Shown piece by piece: positions 26,641-36,412 of a DNA stretch of 64,000 bases (the first letter of the stretch is position 1; every line of letters starts with the position of its first letter). Made by a program: the position numbers and the translations under genes. This stretch comes from Methanolobus sp. (GTDB lineage Archaea; Halobacteriota; Methanosarcinia; Methanosarcinales; Methanosarcinaceae). The notes under the pieces are model-generated. The model did no database searches and was not told where the DNA came from. It was given only the letters and a program-made list of their open reading frames with translations. The DNA is taken from positions 124,001 to 188,000 of the forward strand of contig NZ_JADQBZ010000003.1 in assembly GCF_016278365.1 (NCBI RefSeq), written 5' to 3'.

Positions 26641-27858
26641 TTATATGACAAGTGAGTTTTGAGCCAGTGCTTCTGTTAGTAACTTGCCCGAGTTTATCCG
26701 GCAATTCGGATATATCATAATCCCTGCTCTTACAAGTACATTACTGCCTATTTCAGTGTCATCGCCTATGATCGTCCCAAGTTTGTCCGCCGAGTGCAGG
26801 CTGCCTTCTATCTCTATCATGAGCTTTTCTTTTTCCTCAGTGACGAAATGCGAACCTATCGTGATGTTACTTCCAATCACGGAGTTAGAAATAGATGAAT
26901 GTGTTCCTATACGGACATCGCTCATTATTATGCTGTTCTGAATCTGTGTGAATGAGGCAATCGAAACATTGTTCCCTATACTAGTTGAAGGTAATATGAC
27001 CGTGTTCGGGCCGATATCACAGTTATCCCCAATCACCACGGGGCCTACAATGTAGCACCCTGAACGAATAGTTGTATTGCTGCCTATGGAAACGCTCCCT
27101 TTGACCATAGCACCTTCTTCAACTGTACCATTTTCCAGGTTCTGCTGGAACTCCCCAAGGACTATCGGGTTCGCCTTCAAAAGATCCCATGAGTAAGGAG
27201 CGTCAAGCCAGTCGGAGAATGTGTTAGCCATGATAACCTTCATGCCTTCGTCTATCATTATCTGGATAGTGTCCGTGATAGCATACTCTCCTGTGGGCGT
27301 AAGGGGGGTTCTTTCTATTATCTCAAATATCTGCGGCCTGAAGAGATAAATGCCTGTATTGATAAGATGGCTGACCACATGCTGAGGTTTCTCAACTATT
27401 TTTTTGACACGTTGCCCGTCAACGACAATGACTCCGTATCCGGTGGCGTTCTCTTTCTTGCACGCCAGGACTGTTGCGTCTCCACCAGCGCTTTTCAAAA
27501 GGTCATGGATAGTATCAGGTTCAATGATATTGTCTCCGTTGACAACCAGAAAGACCTCGTCTTCAGGGTCTATAATATCCCGGGCCTTCAGTATGGCATG
27601 TGCTGTCCCGATCTGTGCCTTCTGTTCGATATAGCGGATTTTGACTCCGAACTCGCCCCCATCGCCGAAATAGTCCATTACGCGTTCTTTTTCATATCCT
27701 ACTATGAGGATGACGTCCTGAACATCGTTTTTAGCTAGTGCGTTTATTACATGTTCCAGAATTGGCTTATTTGCTACCGGCAACATGACCTTTGATCTTG
27801 TGAGTGTAAGCGGACGACATCTTCTACCTTCCCCGGCCGCGAGAACAACAGCTTTCAT
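26641..27858 (-). CDS. GlmU-like sugar-1-phosphate nucleotidyltransferase/acetyltransferase, first copy
   Basis: 405 residues, with the same two-domain plan as the copy at 22.3 kb. The nucleotidyltransferase signature is MKAVVLAAGEGRRCRPLT, with the metal motif VVNGDNII. Hexapeptide repeats follow from about residue 245 (VSIGSNTTIRSGCYIVGPVV). It is the promoter-proximal gene of the glm cluster and ends 14 bases before the glmS start. It may be the bifunctional GlcN-1-P acetyltransferase/uridylyltransferase, or a glucose-1-phosphate thymidylyl- or uridylyltransferase relative. Confidence 0.85.
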   Translation of the reverse strand: MKAVVLAAGEGRRCRPLTLTRSKVMLPVANKPILEHVINALAKNDVQDVILIVGYEKERVMDYFGDGGEFGVKIRYIEQKAQIGTAHAILKARDIIDPEDEVFLVVNGDNIIEPDTIHDLLKSAGGDATVLACKKENATGYGVIVVDGQRVKKIVEKPQHVVSHLINTGIYLFRPQIFEIIERTPLTPTGEYAITDTIQIMIDEGMKVIMANTFSDWLDAPYSWDLLKANPIVLGEFQQNLENGTVEEGAMVKGSVSIGSNTTIRSGCYIVGPVVIGDNCDIGPNTVILPSTSIGNNVSIASFTQIQNSIIMSDVRIGTHSSISNSVIGSNITIGSHFVTEEKEKLMIEIEGSLHSADKLGTIIGDDTEIGSNVLVRAGIMIYPNCRINSGKLLTEALAQNSLVI

Positions 27859-28047
27859 GGAATACTATTGCTCTTTAAAACAATTTATAACTTGCCTTGA
27901 ACAGCAGGTCATTGAATAAGGGCCATTGTCTTTTGGAAAAGAGAATCATCTCCAGATCAGAGCAACTTAAAATGAATAAAGGACCGTAAAAATAAGAATT
28001 GAGTCCGGCCTGCTGGCCAGACTTCGATACAAATTTATATGTACTGT

Positions 28048-28506
28048 TTATCTTGTGATCAGCATCTCTGCGGTTTCTGGTTTGTATTTCCAGTCTGCAG
28101 AGAGAACTTTTGTGGACTGGTAGTACTTGACCAGCCTTCTGATCTTTGCTTCTGTATTATGAAGGGAGCGTTTATTGTGGACATCCTTGTGGTTACCTAC
28201 AATGTGCTTCCTGATACCTATTGCCTTTACTATAAGATTGTACAGGTCTTCAGGAACAGCGGAATGCTCTCCCTTCTCTTTTATGATCTGACCAAGTTTC
28301 TTCTTGGTGACTAACTTGACATCCGGGACTCCATATTTATCCCTGAGTGTCATTCCAATCACACTTGTGCTAACTCCCTGTTTCCACATGTCCATTATGA
28401 CCTTTGTGATCTCTTCCTCACTCATAGTGGACCATACTGGCGGCTCAGTACGAAGCGGCCTTGTGGATCCCGATTGTCCCTTCTTCCGGGTGTGCATCTT
28501 TGCCAT
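28048..28506 (-). CDS. rps15: 30S ribosomal protein S15 (uS15)
   Basis: 152 residues, the archaeal/eukaryotic length (bacterial S15 is about 89). The N-terminal archaeal extension ([19 protein letters not shown]) is followed by a helical segment with [15 protein letters not shown], and the conserved C-terminal S15 core has the segment [20 protein letters not shown]. It binds the central domain of 16S rRNA. A strong AGGAGG ribosome binding site lies 8-9 bases before the start. In many archaea this gene heads an operon with recJ-like and pcc1; here the glm cluster lies between. Confidence 0.96.
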   Translation of the reverse strand: MAKMHTRKKGQSGSTRPLRTEPPVWSTMSEEEITKVIMDMWKQGVSTSVIGMTLRDKYGVPDVKLVTKKKLGQIIKEKGEHSAVPEDLYNLIVKAIGIRKHIVGNHKDVHNKRSLHNTEAKIRRLVKYYQSTKVLSADWKYKPETAEMLITR

Positions 28507-28746
28507 GCAAATTCCTCCTGATAACTATAATTCTGATTGAATCCTTATTAAGATATGATTTGTTCTTGTGGTTACCGCAGTTCTCAGGCATGTTGAACGA
28601 ACAGGAGAACCTGATTGTGCGGATGTCAGATGTAATGGGCGAAGTGCTCATAAAAAAGCATTATCAAATATATATGTTGTGATTGGCTCCTAATGACACT
28701 CCTGCTTTCATCCCTTCTTTCATCTCTTATATTTCAGGTATCTGAT

Positions 28747-29943
28747 CTACTGCCACAGGTACAATATCATGTCTGTGCCTCCATTATTCACCCTGCTGAA
28801 AATGGATTGCATCTGACTCTCATGCAGTTCAAGCCTGGCATGCGGGTCTGTGGAGTTCAATATTTCTGATATCGTTCTCTCTATCTCCGGCTGCATCTCC
28901 TCTTTAAGGCATGTCGAGATCATAGCACTGTTAGACTGTATCAGGCTGTTCTCGATATCATCCACTACATTCACCCCAATCATCTGGTTCGCCTCGGGAA
29001 GGGTAACGTTCAGGCCAAATACTCCATTAACTGTATGGTTGATACTGTGAATGGCCACCAGATATTCAGGGTTTGGCGTATTTCCATTCGCCGGACTTGA
29101 TATGAGCGCCAGTTGCTCGCTTTTGAAACTGCTCTGCATTGAACTTAGAGAGAGCAGGTAATCCGCAGGAAAGATTACCGAAGTGATAGTCTCTGCCGCG
29201 GACATCGATGCGGTTTCAATGCTCTTGTTATATCCTTCATGCAAATGTGCTGAAGGATCAGATGAATTAACTGCATCCATAAAAGTAGTGATATTCATGG
29301 AATCAAATATCTCACTATATGAAGGTGAGGAAGCCAGCGGTAGTGATACCCTGCTCCCCTGCCTGAAGGCATCTATGGGTACAGGCTCTCCAATCTCGAT
29401 ATCACTGCCTGTAGTGTAACCGCTCACAGGATACCAGTGAGCTTCAAACCTGTAATGATAGCGCCCGCCGATGCGTGAATCAAGGTAATTCCTTATGGCC
29501 TCTTCCGTCATAGGGCGGTGCATCTTTGCCATGGGATTGAGAAACACCTTGCTACTATTTTCACTTATAGCCAATCCAAGGATAAGGTCCTCGGCAACAA
29601 GGTCTGCAAATGTGCGATGTCTCTGCTGCCTCCCATACAAAGTCTCTTCGGCGTCCCTTAACATGGATCCGGGAGGAAGGGAAATGTTGAGGCCGGCAAG
29701 TTCTCCGGGTTTGTAAATATACTCCACTTCCCCGCTCCTGCTGTTAAGCATAGAGCTTAGAAGCAGTGTGTCAGTGTCCTGCTGGGACACATAGCCTGCA
29801 GACAGGTACTGATATTCGGCCATGATAGCTGGCATGAGTATTATCGCAGACATGGATACAAGTGTAAGGAACAAAAGTGAGTCCAGGTTTGAAGAGAATG
29901 CATTTTCATTATCAGCGAGCGCTTTTTTTGTTACTTTTACCAT
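28747..29943 (-). CDS. N-terminally anchored pilin-like protein, large (gene 4 of cluster)
   Basis: 398 residues, family not recognised. A cytoplasmic basic N-terminus with ADNENAFSSNLDSLL is followed by one hydrophobic helix (LFLTLVSMSAIILMPAIMA) and a long extracytoplasmic part rich in Ser, Asn and Thr with several N-x-S/T sites. This is the plan of archaeal type IV pilin-like or secretion-associated proteins. The start is set at an ATG with GGGAG 10 bases before it; a GTG 24 bases upstream is also open. It is the last gene of a four-gene run that begins inside hisS. Confidence 0.6.
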   Translation of the reverse strand: MVKVTKKALADNENAFSSNLDSLLFLTLVSMSAIILMPAIMAEYQYLSAGYVSQQDTDTLLLSSMLNSRSGEVEYIYKPGELAGLNISLPPGSMLRDAEETLYGRQQRHRTFADLVAEDLILGLAISENSSKVFLNPMAKMHRPMTEEAIRNYLDSRIGGRYHYRFEAHWYPVSGYTTGSDIEIGEPVPIDAFRQGSRVSLPLASSPSYSEIFDSMNITTFMDAVNSSDPSAHLHEGYNKSIETASMSAAETITSVIFPADYLLSLSSMQSSFKSEQLALISSPANGNTPNPEYLVAIHSINHTVNGVFGLNVTLPEANQMIGVNVVDDIENSLIQSNSAMISTCLKEEMQPEIERTISEILNSTDPHARLELHESQMQSIFSRVNNGGTDMILYLWQ

Positions 29944-29968
29944 CTGTTCTGCTCTCCCTTGATTCACT

Positions 29969-30475
29969 CTATATCCATTTGTTCTTTCTCAACCTGACAG
30001 TCACCGTTCCGGGAACGCAACGGGCATTGTTACCGAGCTCGATCACAACAGGTACGGAGGCGGCAATGATATCTCCGTCATGGGAGGACGCTTCATACCT
30101 GTCTATTATCCAGGCATGGCTTCCGTCATCTGTGCGTACATCTACAAAGAAGTCGGCATTTGATGAGAACCTCTGAAAGAAGTCACTATGCATTTCCCTG
30201 TCTGCAGCAGGCATGGTAATGGAATCCAAGGCATAGGCTGATATCAGATCCTGACGGCTTCCCTGAATGGCAGGATAACCGACAACATCATTTGCTATCA
30301 GGGCCGCTTGACGATAGTTTTCCAAGGATAGGGAATTATCATCATATGTAAGGTATGTTTTTGATAGTATTGCGGCGAAGATGACAAAACCTATCACGAT
30401 CATAGCAGTTGATATAATGTCGTTGTGCGGTTCCATGAATGCTTTTTCATCACTGATGAACAAGGATGTACTCAA
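29969..30475 (-). CDS. N-terminally anchored pilin-like protein (gene 3 of cluster)
   Basis: 168 residues from a TTG start with GAGGTT about 9 bases before it. The short N-terminus carries SDEKAFMEPHND directly before a hydrophobic helix (IISTAMIVIGFVIFAAIL); the rest is extracytoplasmic. The D-acidic-basic-A motif before the helix is shared with the neighbouring genes. The start overlaps the preceding gene by 26 bases, and the stop lies close to the next start, which points to translational coupling. Function unknown; a minor pilin or pseudopilin role is inferred from architecture. Confidence 0.6.
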   Translation of the reverse strand: MSTSLFISDEKAFMEPHNDIISTAMIVIGFVIFAAILSKTYLTYDDNSLSLENYRQAALIANDVVGYPAIQGSRQDLISAYALDSITMPAADREMHSDFFQRFSSNADFFVDVRTDDGSHAWIIDRYEASSHDGDIIAASVPVVIELGNNARCVPGTVTVRLRKNKWI

Positions 30476-31103
30476 GTTCTTTAACCTCAGTTCCGTTTAA
30501 ATTATGAATGTATATCAAGGTCTTTTCAATGTGAACTTCCATACTTGTATTTAAATTTTCTTCTTTTGTTCCGAGAGCTGCAAGAAACTCGGTGACGGCT
30601 GTGTATCCATAGAATGCCGGTATTGGCTGGCTGATATTGCCGTTTGCTGAAAAAGCACCCATAAGCTCCCCGCGGACCTCATCTTCCGAAAGTGGCAGGG
30701 TTTTGTACATTAGAGGCTTTACTGAACCGTATCTTCTTCCGTTCTCCTCAAAGGACACGCTCACGTACTCTCCCGATACCGAAGCGTTGATCCCTGAACC
30801 GAAATTGCCATATTTATTGTATGCATCAAAAAAGTAGATATTTCCACCAGCAGTCTCATAGCTGCTTTTCCCTGCACTGTTAATAGCAGAGCAGAAATCC
30901 TGTGCAATTAAATCAAGCTGACGATCATGATTCATGCGCCCGGCATCTGCAGCCAGATGATAGAGAGCTGCCAGTATAATGATGCTCACAAAAATAAGGG
31001 CGACCTTTGAAAGGAGCAGATCTATCCAGGCCCTGTCGTCTGCAATAAAGTGAAAAAGATATTTACGAGGAGTACTTTTTTGCAGACATAGCTTAATTTT
31101 CAT
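30450..31103 (-). CDS. N-terminally anchored pilin-like protein (gene 2 of cluster)
   Basis: 217 residues. The basic N-terminus ends in ADDRAWIDLLLSK, followed by a single hydrophobic helix (VALIFVSIIILAALYHLA) and an extracytoplasmic domain rich in Tyr, Asn and Gly (YFFDAYNKYGNFGSGINAS). It overlaps the gene before it by 11 bases and the gene after it by 26. The family is not recognised; the plan matches its three neighbours. Confidence 0.6.
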   Translation of the reverse strand: MKIKLCLQKSTPRKYLFHFIADDRAWIDLLLSKVALIFVSIIILAALYHLAADAGRMNHDRQLDLIAQDFCSAINSAGKSSYETAGGNIYFFDAYNKYGNFGSGINASVSGEYVSVSFEENGRRYGSVKPLMYKTLPLSEDEVRGELMGAFSANGNISQPIPAFYGYTAVTEFLAALGTKEENLNTSMEVHIEKTLIYIHNLNGTEVKELEYILVHQ

Positions 31104-31578
31104 ATACTTTCACGAAAATTCTATTGTAAGAAGTCCTTTTAACACTTTCCAGTGTTATCCTGTGCTGCCCGGGACCAAGTACCATTGTTCCGTTAAGACC
31201 TCCGTTTGAATAAGAGGCAGTGGATTCTCCTGTTATCTGCCTGCTGCCTGCCCTGATGTAATGGTTACGTGCATCCTCAGGCCATTTATTTTCATGACCT
31301 GGTAAGCCTCCCAGGACAAGTGTGACCTTCGCAGGAATATTGATATCAATTGTGACTCTGCTCCCCTCTCCCTGAGCCGACATCATTTTTGCATTCGAGT
31401 CTATCCGGGAAAGAACTGCTCCTGCCTCCCGGATACGTTCATTCTCCAGCATAGCGGATATGGCTGAAGCGCAGAGCAATACCACTATCATGAGTACAAT
31501 TGATGCGACTGTGAACCTCATGGGCAGGGCATCTGCAGCCCTTTCATCACTTAATATGTTCTTGTGCCGCAGAGTCAT
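31093..31578 (-). CDS. N-terminally anchored pilin-like protein (gene 1 of cluster)
   Basis: 161 residues. The motif [12 protein letters not shown] precedes a hydrophobic helix ([20 protein letters not shown]). The remainder is a predicted beta-rich extracytoplasmic domain ([20 protein letters not shown]). It resembles small archaeal proteins that accompany type IV pilus-like clusters, but I cannot name a family. The start lies inside the end of hisS (32-base overlap), so the cluster appears to be read from the hisS transcript. Confidence 0.6.
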   Translation of the reverse strand: MTLRHKNILSDERAADALPMRFTVASIVLMIVVLLCASAISAMLENERIREAGAVLSRIDSNAKMMSAQGEGSRVTIDINIPAKVTLVLGGLPGHENKWPEDARNHYIRAGSRQITGESTASYSNGGLNGTMVLGPGQHRITLESVKRTSYNRIFVKVYEN

Positions 31579-32821
31579 TTTTAGAACCCTGGTTACCGAG
31601 CCTGAGGATGACTTCCTCGATCGTGAGAAGTTCCTGTTCTCCGCTGTGCATGTCCTTTAGCATAACCTTGCCTGCGCTGACCTCCTTTTCACCTATGATT
31701 ATGGCGTGTCCTGCCTCGAGGTAGTTGGCATAGGATAGCTGGGATTTGAAGTTACGCTTCATCAGATCTACATGGACCGGCATGTAAGGGCGAAGTTGCA
31801 CGGCAATCTTTACAGCATCAAGTCTTGTGGCTTCCATCGCGATGATGACTACTGGCTTTGCTTCCTCCGGCTCGATTGTGCACACTTCCATTATCCTGTC
31901 AAAGCCCAGTCCAAAGCCCGTGGAGGGAACGTCTCCGCCCCCGAAGAGCTTGATGAGCTGGTAGGACCCGCCTCCGCATACCTGCTTCTGGGCGCCTAGC
32001 CCCTCTGCGTATATCTCAAAAACAGTGCCTGTGTAGTAGTCCAACCCTCTGGCAATCCCAAAGTCTATTGTGTACTCAACCCCATAGGTATCCAATAATG
32101 TGAGAAGTTCCTGGTAAGCCGCGAGTTCCGGTATGTCGCCAACAAGCATCCGCGCCCTTTGGATGGCATCGCTGCCTGTAAGAGTGATAAGTTCGACCAG
32201 CTTCATGTGCAGGTCTGCAGGTGCACTGATCTCCGCAAGGTAGTCTTCAAGTCCCTGTTGCTCTTTTTTATCCACAAGCCTCATTATCCTGCTTTGCTGC
32301 TCTGTCTCAAGGACGCTGAGCAGATGTCTGATAACTCCCAGATGGTTTACATGCAGGTCTCCCCGGATGCCCACTGACTTAAGCATCTCACTGGCCAGAG
32401 CAATGACCTCCGCATCGGCGTCTGCCTTGTCACTTCCAATAAGCTCTACCCCGAACTGCCAGAATTCCCTGAAGCGTCCCTTCTGCGGACGCTCGTACCT
32501 GAAGCAATTCTCAAAATAGAACAACTTGAGGGGCCTTTGGCGGGCCTGCATCTCGTTAACGTACATCCTCATCACAGGTGCCGTGAGTTCCGGACGCAGG
32601 GTCATCTCTCTCTCCCCCTTGTCGGTAAAATTGTACAGTTCTCCGACTATGCCTTCTCCCGATTTCAATGTGAACAGCTCAAGTGACTCGAATGTGGGGG
32701 TGATTACTTCCTGGAATCCCCAGTTTCCGACCACCTTACGTAAGATGTTCTCTACGTTCCTTCTGCACCTGGTGTCCTCCGGGAGGAAGTCCCTGGTCCC
32801 TCGTGGTCTGCTAATTGTCAT
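31547..32821 (-). CDS. hisS: Histidyl-tRNA synthetase
   Basis: 424 residues, the usual class II HisRS length. Motif 1 region is [15 protein letters not shown], motif 2 is [18 protein letters not shown], and the histidine-specific motif [15 protein letters not shown] is clear. Motif 3 lies near GLGFDRIME, and the C-terminal anticodon-binding domain begins near [10 protein letters not shown]. It charges tRNA-His. Its last codons overlap the first gene of the pilin-like cluster. The intergenic region upstream is shared with the divergent trpB2. Confidence 0.96.
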   Translation of the reverse strand: MTISRPRGTRDFLPEDTRCRRNVENILRKVVGNWGFQEVITPTFESLELFTLKSGEGIVGELYNFTDKGEREMTLRPELTAPVMRMYVNEMQARQRPLKLFYFENCFRYERPQKGRFREFWQFGVELIGSDKADADAEVIALASEMLKSVGIRGDLHVNHLGVIRHLLSVLETEQQSRIMRLVDKKEQQGLEDYLAEISAPADLHMKLVELITLTGSDAIQRARMLVGDIPELAAYQELLTLLDTYGVEYTIDFGIARGLDYYTGTVFEIYAEGLGAQKQVCGGGSYQLIKLFGGGDVPSTGFGLGFDRIMEVCTIEPEEAKPVVIIAMEATRLDAVKIAVQLRPYMPVHVDLMKRNFKSQLSYANYLEAGHAIIIGEKEVSAGKVMLKDMHSGEQELLTIEEVILRLGNQGSKNDSAAQEHIK

Positions 32822-33259
32822 TTTTGATCAACCTGATAAAACTGAATGTGGCTACAATACTTTTCATGTTTTGTTCGGATACTATAAGGGTAGCCTATTT
32901 TAGATTTTCGATTATAACTTCTAAATATCCCTTAAAGATATCAAATTGGCTCATTAAATCCCGACTCTAACTTAATGTCATCCCATATCTTTCAAAATCC
33001 GTTTTCATCTGTGTGAATCCGTGTCTTGAGCAGACTATTATCCGATACATGGATTTATATGCGCTTCCAGTGCCAGTAGTATTCAGAGATACTGTCATTA
33101 ATAAAGAACGAAGATTTGCAGACCTAGATTTCGATTTGTTAGATTTATCCTTTAATGGTTTGTATTAATCTCTATCGTTCCAAATCACAAACATTAAATA
33201 CTTCACCAATGTACTAAAATATACATTAATGGATTTATTCCTGCTAACAAGGTGTCATC
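32822..33259. promoter_or_regulatory. Divergent spacer between hisS and trpB2
   Basis: 438 bases, AT-rich, no coding ORF seen. A TATA-like run AAAATATACATT lies about 40 bases before trpB2, within the inverted repeat AATGTA...TACATT (33208-33227). This could serve as an operator, though TATA boxes are often near-symmetric by chance. AAGGTG precedes the trpB2 start. Confidence 0.4.
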
Positions 33260-34558
33260 ATGGATCACACAAAAATACTACTTGACGAAAACGATATGCC
33301 CAAGCAATGGTATAACATCCTTGCCGATCTGCCTGTAGAACCGCCTCTGAATCCTGCAACCAAGGAGCCAATGAACCCGAAGGACCTTGAACCCATATTT
33401 GCAAAAGAGCTCATCAAACAGGAAATGAGCTCCGAGAGATATATCACTATCCCGGAAGAGATTCGCGAGATATACAAATTGTGGAGGCCTTCACCACTAT
33501 ACAGGGCACACAGGCTTGAGAAAATACTTGGAACTCCTGCAAAGATATACTACAAGAACGAAGGCGTAAGCCCCGCAGGAAGCCACAAGCCAAATACTGC
33601 TATAGCGCAGGCATATTACAATATGAAAGAGGGTACCGAAAGGATCAGTACTGAGACCGGTGCCGGACAGTGGGGCAGCGCCCTGTCGCTCTCATGCAAC
33701 TATTTCGACATCGAATGTAAGGTTTACATGGTGCGCTCCAGTTTCTACCAGAAACCATACAGAAAATCCCTCATCAATCTATGGGGAGCAACAGTCGTAC
33801 CATCACCCAGCCCGGACACACAATTTGGAAGGAAGGTGCTGGAGATGTATCCGGACACAACCGGCAGTCTGGGCATAGCCATCAGTGAGGCTATCGAGGA
33901 CGCAGCTCTCAATGACAATACTAAATATGCGCTTGGAAGCGTCCTGAACCATACATGTCTCCACCAGACAGTAGTGGGCCTGGAGACCCAGAAGCAGTTC
34001 GAACTGACCGAAGACTATCCGGACATCGTCATCGGGTGCTGTGGAGGAGGAAGCAACCTGGCTGGTGTGAGTCTGCCCTACATCAGGGACAACATCGAAG
34101 GCAAGGCCGACACAAGGATCATAGCCGTCGAGCCATCAGCATGCCCAACTCTCACGGAAGGCAAATTTGAGTACGACTTCGGTGATATGGCACAGATGAC
34201 ACCACTGCTCAAGATGTTCACACTGGGATCCGGTTTCATACCACCTGCCATCCACGCAGGCGGCCTGAGATACCACGGCGCTTCCCCTATAGTCAGCAAA
34301 CTTGTGGCTGATAAATACATGGAAGCCAGATCCTATCATCAGATAGAGGTATTCGACGCAGCTGTGACATTTGCACGCAGCGAGGGAATTGCCCCCGCTC
34401 CCGAGTCTTCACATGCCATCAAAGCAGCTGTGGATGAAGCTATCAAATGCAAGCAGACCGGCGAGGAGAAGACCATCCTCTTCAATCTCAGCGGCCATGG
34501 TCACTTTGACATGGGCTCGTACGATAAGTATTTCTCAGGCGAGCTTACCAACGAGTAA
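33260..34558 (+). CDS. trpB2: Tryptophan synthase beta chain, TrpB2 type
   Basis: 432 residues, longer than TrpB1 and typical of TrpB2. The PLP-lysine is K110 in AGSHKPN. Other motifs are ETGAGQWG and the phosphate loop [11 protein letters not shown]. The long N-terminus with [13 protein letters not shown] is characteristic of this subfamily. TrpB2 makes tryptophan from indole and serine and usually works without TrpA, often as an indole salvage enzyme. No other trp genes are adjacent, which fits that role. A T-rich hairpin terminator follows. Confidence 0.93.
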   Translation: MDHTKILLDENDMPKQWYNILADLPVEPPLNPATKEPMNPKDLEPIFAKELIKQEMSSERYITIPEEIREIYKLWRPSPLYRAHRLEKILGTPAKIYYKNEGVSPAGSHKPNTAIAQAYYNMKEGTERISTETGAGQWGSALSLSCNYFDIECKVYMVRSSFYQKPYRKSLINLWGATVVPSPSPDTQFGRKVLEMYPDTTGSLGIAISEAIEDAALNDNTKYALGSVLNHTCLHQTVVGLETQKQFELTEDYPDIVIGCCGGGSNLAGVSLPYIRDNIEGKADTRIIAVEPSACPTLTEGKFEYDFGDMAQMTPLLKMFTLGSGFIPPAIHAGGLRYHGASPIVSKLVADKYMEARSYHQIEVFDAAVTFARSEGIAPAPESSHAIKAAVDEAIKCKQTGEEKTILFNLSGHGHFDMGSYDKYFSGELTNE

Positions 34559-34587
34559 GATCAGAATACAAAAAAAGCATAAGGGAT

Positions 34588-34626
34588 GCATGGCTTTAAG
34601 TTTGCCATGTTTCCTTCCTTTTTTCT
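34588..34626 (+). terminator. Terminator after trpB2
   Basis: CATGGC and GCCATG form a 6-bp stem around TTTAAGTTT and are followed by a long T-rich run. It separates trpB2 from the convergent GH15 gene. Confidence 0.6.
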
Positions 34627-34643
34627 TATTGGCGCAATTTCCT

Positions 34644-35873
34644 TCAGGCCGGGTGGAACTTATCCCTGTATTTTTTATAGGATATAATGAATTCCGCATG
34701 CGGCCAGATGAGCGGGATGGTGACATACGCGAGCCCGTCCTCCCATTTAGGATGCGCCCTTATGTCTTCTATCAGCTTCACTTTACTATCCCTAAGGATC
34801 TTGCCGTTAGTGTAATCCTCAAGCCAGAGCTCAAACCTCTCTATCGTGGAGATATGTTCCGGAAGTGTGTATTCATGCGCCATGTCAACCACCCAGTCCA
34901 GGTAAAGTTCCGCCATGTCCTGGTTGTTTGTTTCTGTATGATGGTTGGCAAGCTGGCATGTGAAATGACACCAAGGTCCGTAGCCACCGTTGTTGCGTCC
35001 CCAGTACTCAGGATACCTGTTGAGGCCGCCAATCTCCTTATCCCACAGTTCCTGGTGTATCCTTCTGGATGTAGACATTACCTTGATGTCATAATCGCTT
35101 ATTAATTCAAAATAGGCGGGAGCATACTCCACAGCATCGATGTCGTGGACGAGAGAGGCAAATGGATCATATCCAATGGGCTTGCTGTTCTTGTCCTTCA
35201 CACGGATGCATTTGACAAAGGATCTTCTTCTGGGACTATAAAGTCTTGTGAGGATTGCTTTTTTGATTATGTCAGCCTGCTCCTCCCAACCGGACACATC
35301 TTTACCGAGTGCTTTTCCCATGTCTACAGCAGCATATATGCCAGCGCAGCAGGCGCAATTAGCGTATATCTCAAAGCCGTGCTCATAAGCAGGATACTCA
35401 TGGATGCTATTGATAGTGTGGATCAGATTTACTTCTTCGTTTTTGTTCATCAGTATGAACTGGACTGCCTTTTCAATGATTTCCCAATATTTGGATATGA
35501 ATAGCTTGTCAGCCATCTCCTCATAAAAAGAGCCGCCAGTAGCCTTGAAATACTTTCCAAGCACAAAGAGTACAAGTCCGTTGCCATCTATTTGCAACTC
35601 CTTATAACTAGCGTCATTGCCATCGACATCGTATCTCTGCGAGAATTCACCCATCGGTTTTTGTGAGTTGAGCATGAACTCCAGACCTTTGCGGGCTTCA
35701 TTCATCAGTCCCGCTTCCACAGCACCATAAATACATATGGAGTGATCCCTGGGATAGATGAAAGGGTAGCGTGTGCCGGGAGGGCTGGCATAGAAGCCTC
35801 CGTTCTCATGCTGATTCATTTTGAGTATTCTGACGCTGTTCTCGTACAGTCTTTCTGCTTCTATCAGGTTCAA
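34644..35873 (-). CDS. Glycoside hydrolase family 15-like protein
   Basis: About 410 residues with an (alpha/alpha)6-type pattern. YPFIYPRDHSICIYGAVEAG resembles the substrate-site PRD motif of GH15 glucoamylase/glucodextranase proteins. The E-rich segments GEFSQRYDVDG and the late GLNRYPEYWG are other conserved-looking blocks. It lacks a signal peptide, so it should act in the cytosol. The start is TTG with GGAG 8 bases before it; a GTG 9 bases upstream overlaps the preceding stop and is the alternative. Neighbours on the same strand include gpgP, so glucosylglycerate or a related glucoside is a possible substrate (inference). Confidence 0.65.
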   Translation of the reverse strand: MNLIEAERLYENSVRILKMNQHENGGFYASPPGTRYPFIYPRDHSICIYGAVEAGLMNEARKGLEFMLNSQKPMGEFSQRYDVDGNDASYKELQIDGNGLVLFVLGKYFKATGGSFYEEMADKLFISKYWEIIEKAVQFILMNKNEEVNLIHTINSIHEYPAYEHGFEIYANCACCAGIYAAVDMGKALGKDVSGWEEQADIIKKAILTRLYSPRRRSFVKCIRVKDKNSKPIGYDPFASLVHDIDAVEYAPAYFELISDYDIKVMSTSRRIHQELWDKEIGGLNRYPEYWGRNNGGYGPWCHFTCQLANHHTETNNQDMAELYLDWVVDMAHEYTLPEHISTIERFELWLEDYTNGKILRDSKVKLIEDIRAHPKWEDGLAYVTIPLIWPHAEFIISYKKYRDKFHPA

Positions 35874-35878
35874 ATGAT

Positions 35879-36412
35879 TCACTCCTTTTCGGGATGCTCG
35901 ATCACATAGACAAAGAACGCTTTGTCAAGTATCTCTGTTACATCTTTCTTTGTTAACCCGGACCTTTCAATGGCTTCCTCATTATAATGTCTTATATCAC
36001 CAAGCGGCGATTTAGAACCGAGATTATGATACCTGGTGCCTGCAAGTTCAGCCCTTTTCTGGTTATAGCTGTGTTGCAGGACATCCAGAACATGTGACAT
36101 AGCAGGATATTCCCAGGGAGTATCAGATTCTCTCTTGAGCTTTGACATGGTGTTAATGATCGCCTCGAACTGTGGAGGACTTTCATCATACATCTCTGAG
36201 AACTCGACGATCTCGTTGCCAAAAGGGCATATAGGCAAATAAACAATATCACTGTCCATCCGCGCACCCTCAAATCCCGGACCCTCTATTTGCGCAAGTT
36301 CCTCACCTATGGATCGCATCCAGGATATTGTTTCCAACGGTCCTGCCATGTCCACCATTTTTGTTATCCCTACCAGAAATGCTCTGGGAAGCATATTTTC
36401 AAGCCTTATCAT
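35879..36412 (-). CDS. Uncharacterised CP-motif protein, third member
   Basis: 177 residues, not recognised, no membrane segment. It shows LPICPFGNEIVEF, a helical middle part with HSYNQKRAEL, and YHNLGSKSPLGDI followed by EAIERSGLTKKDVTEIL and a final strand FFVYVI. This order of CP motif, His-containing helix, G-x-K-x3-GDI and terminal strand also fits the tandem genes at 12.6-13.9 kb, so I infer distant homology. It sits between gpgP and the GH15 gene and overlaps the open frame of the latter, suggesting co-transcription. Confidence 0.5.
   Translation of the reverse strand: MIRLENMLPRAFLVGITKMVDMAGPLETISWMRSIGEELAQIEGPGFEGARMDSDIVYLPICPFGNEIVEFSEMYDESPPQFEAIINTMSKLKRESDTPWEYPAMSHVLDVLQHSYNQKRAELAGTRYHNLGSKSPLGDIRHYNEEAIERSGLTKKDVTEILDKAFFVYVIEHPEKE

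Noticed and set aside
26627-26704. Upstream extension of glmS
   Set aside because: GlmS needs its catalytic cysteine at position 2, so the start must be at MCGIIGY.
34371-35105. 244-codon plus-strand ORF over the end of trpB2 and the GH15 gene
   Set aside because: It crosses the trpB2 stop and terminator and is antisense to the GH15 gene; both of those are supported by motifs.
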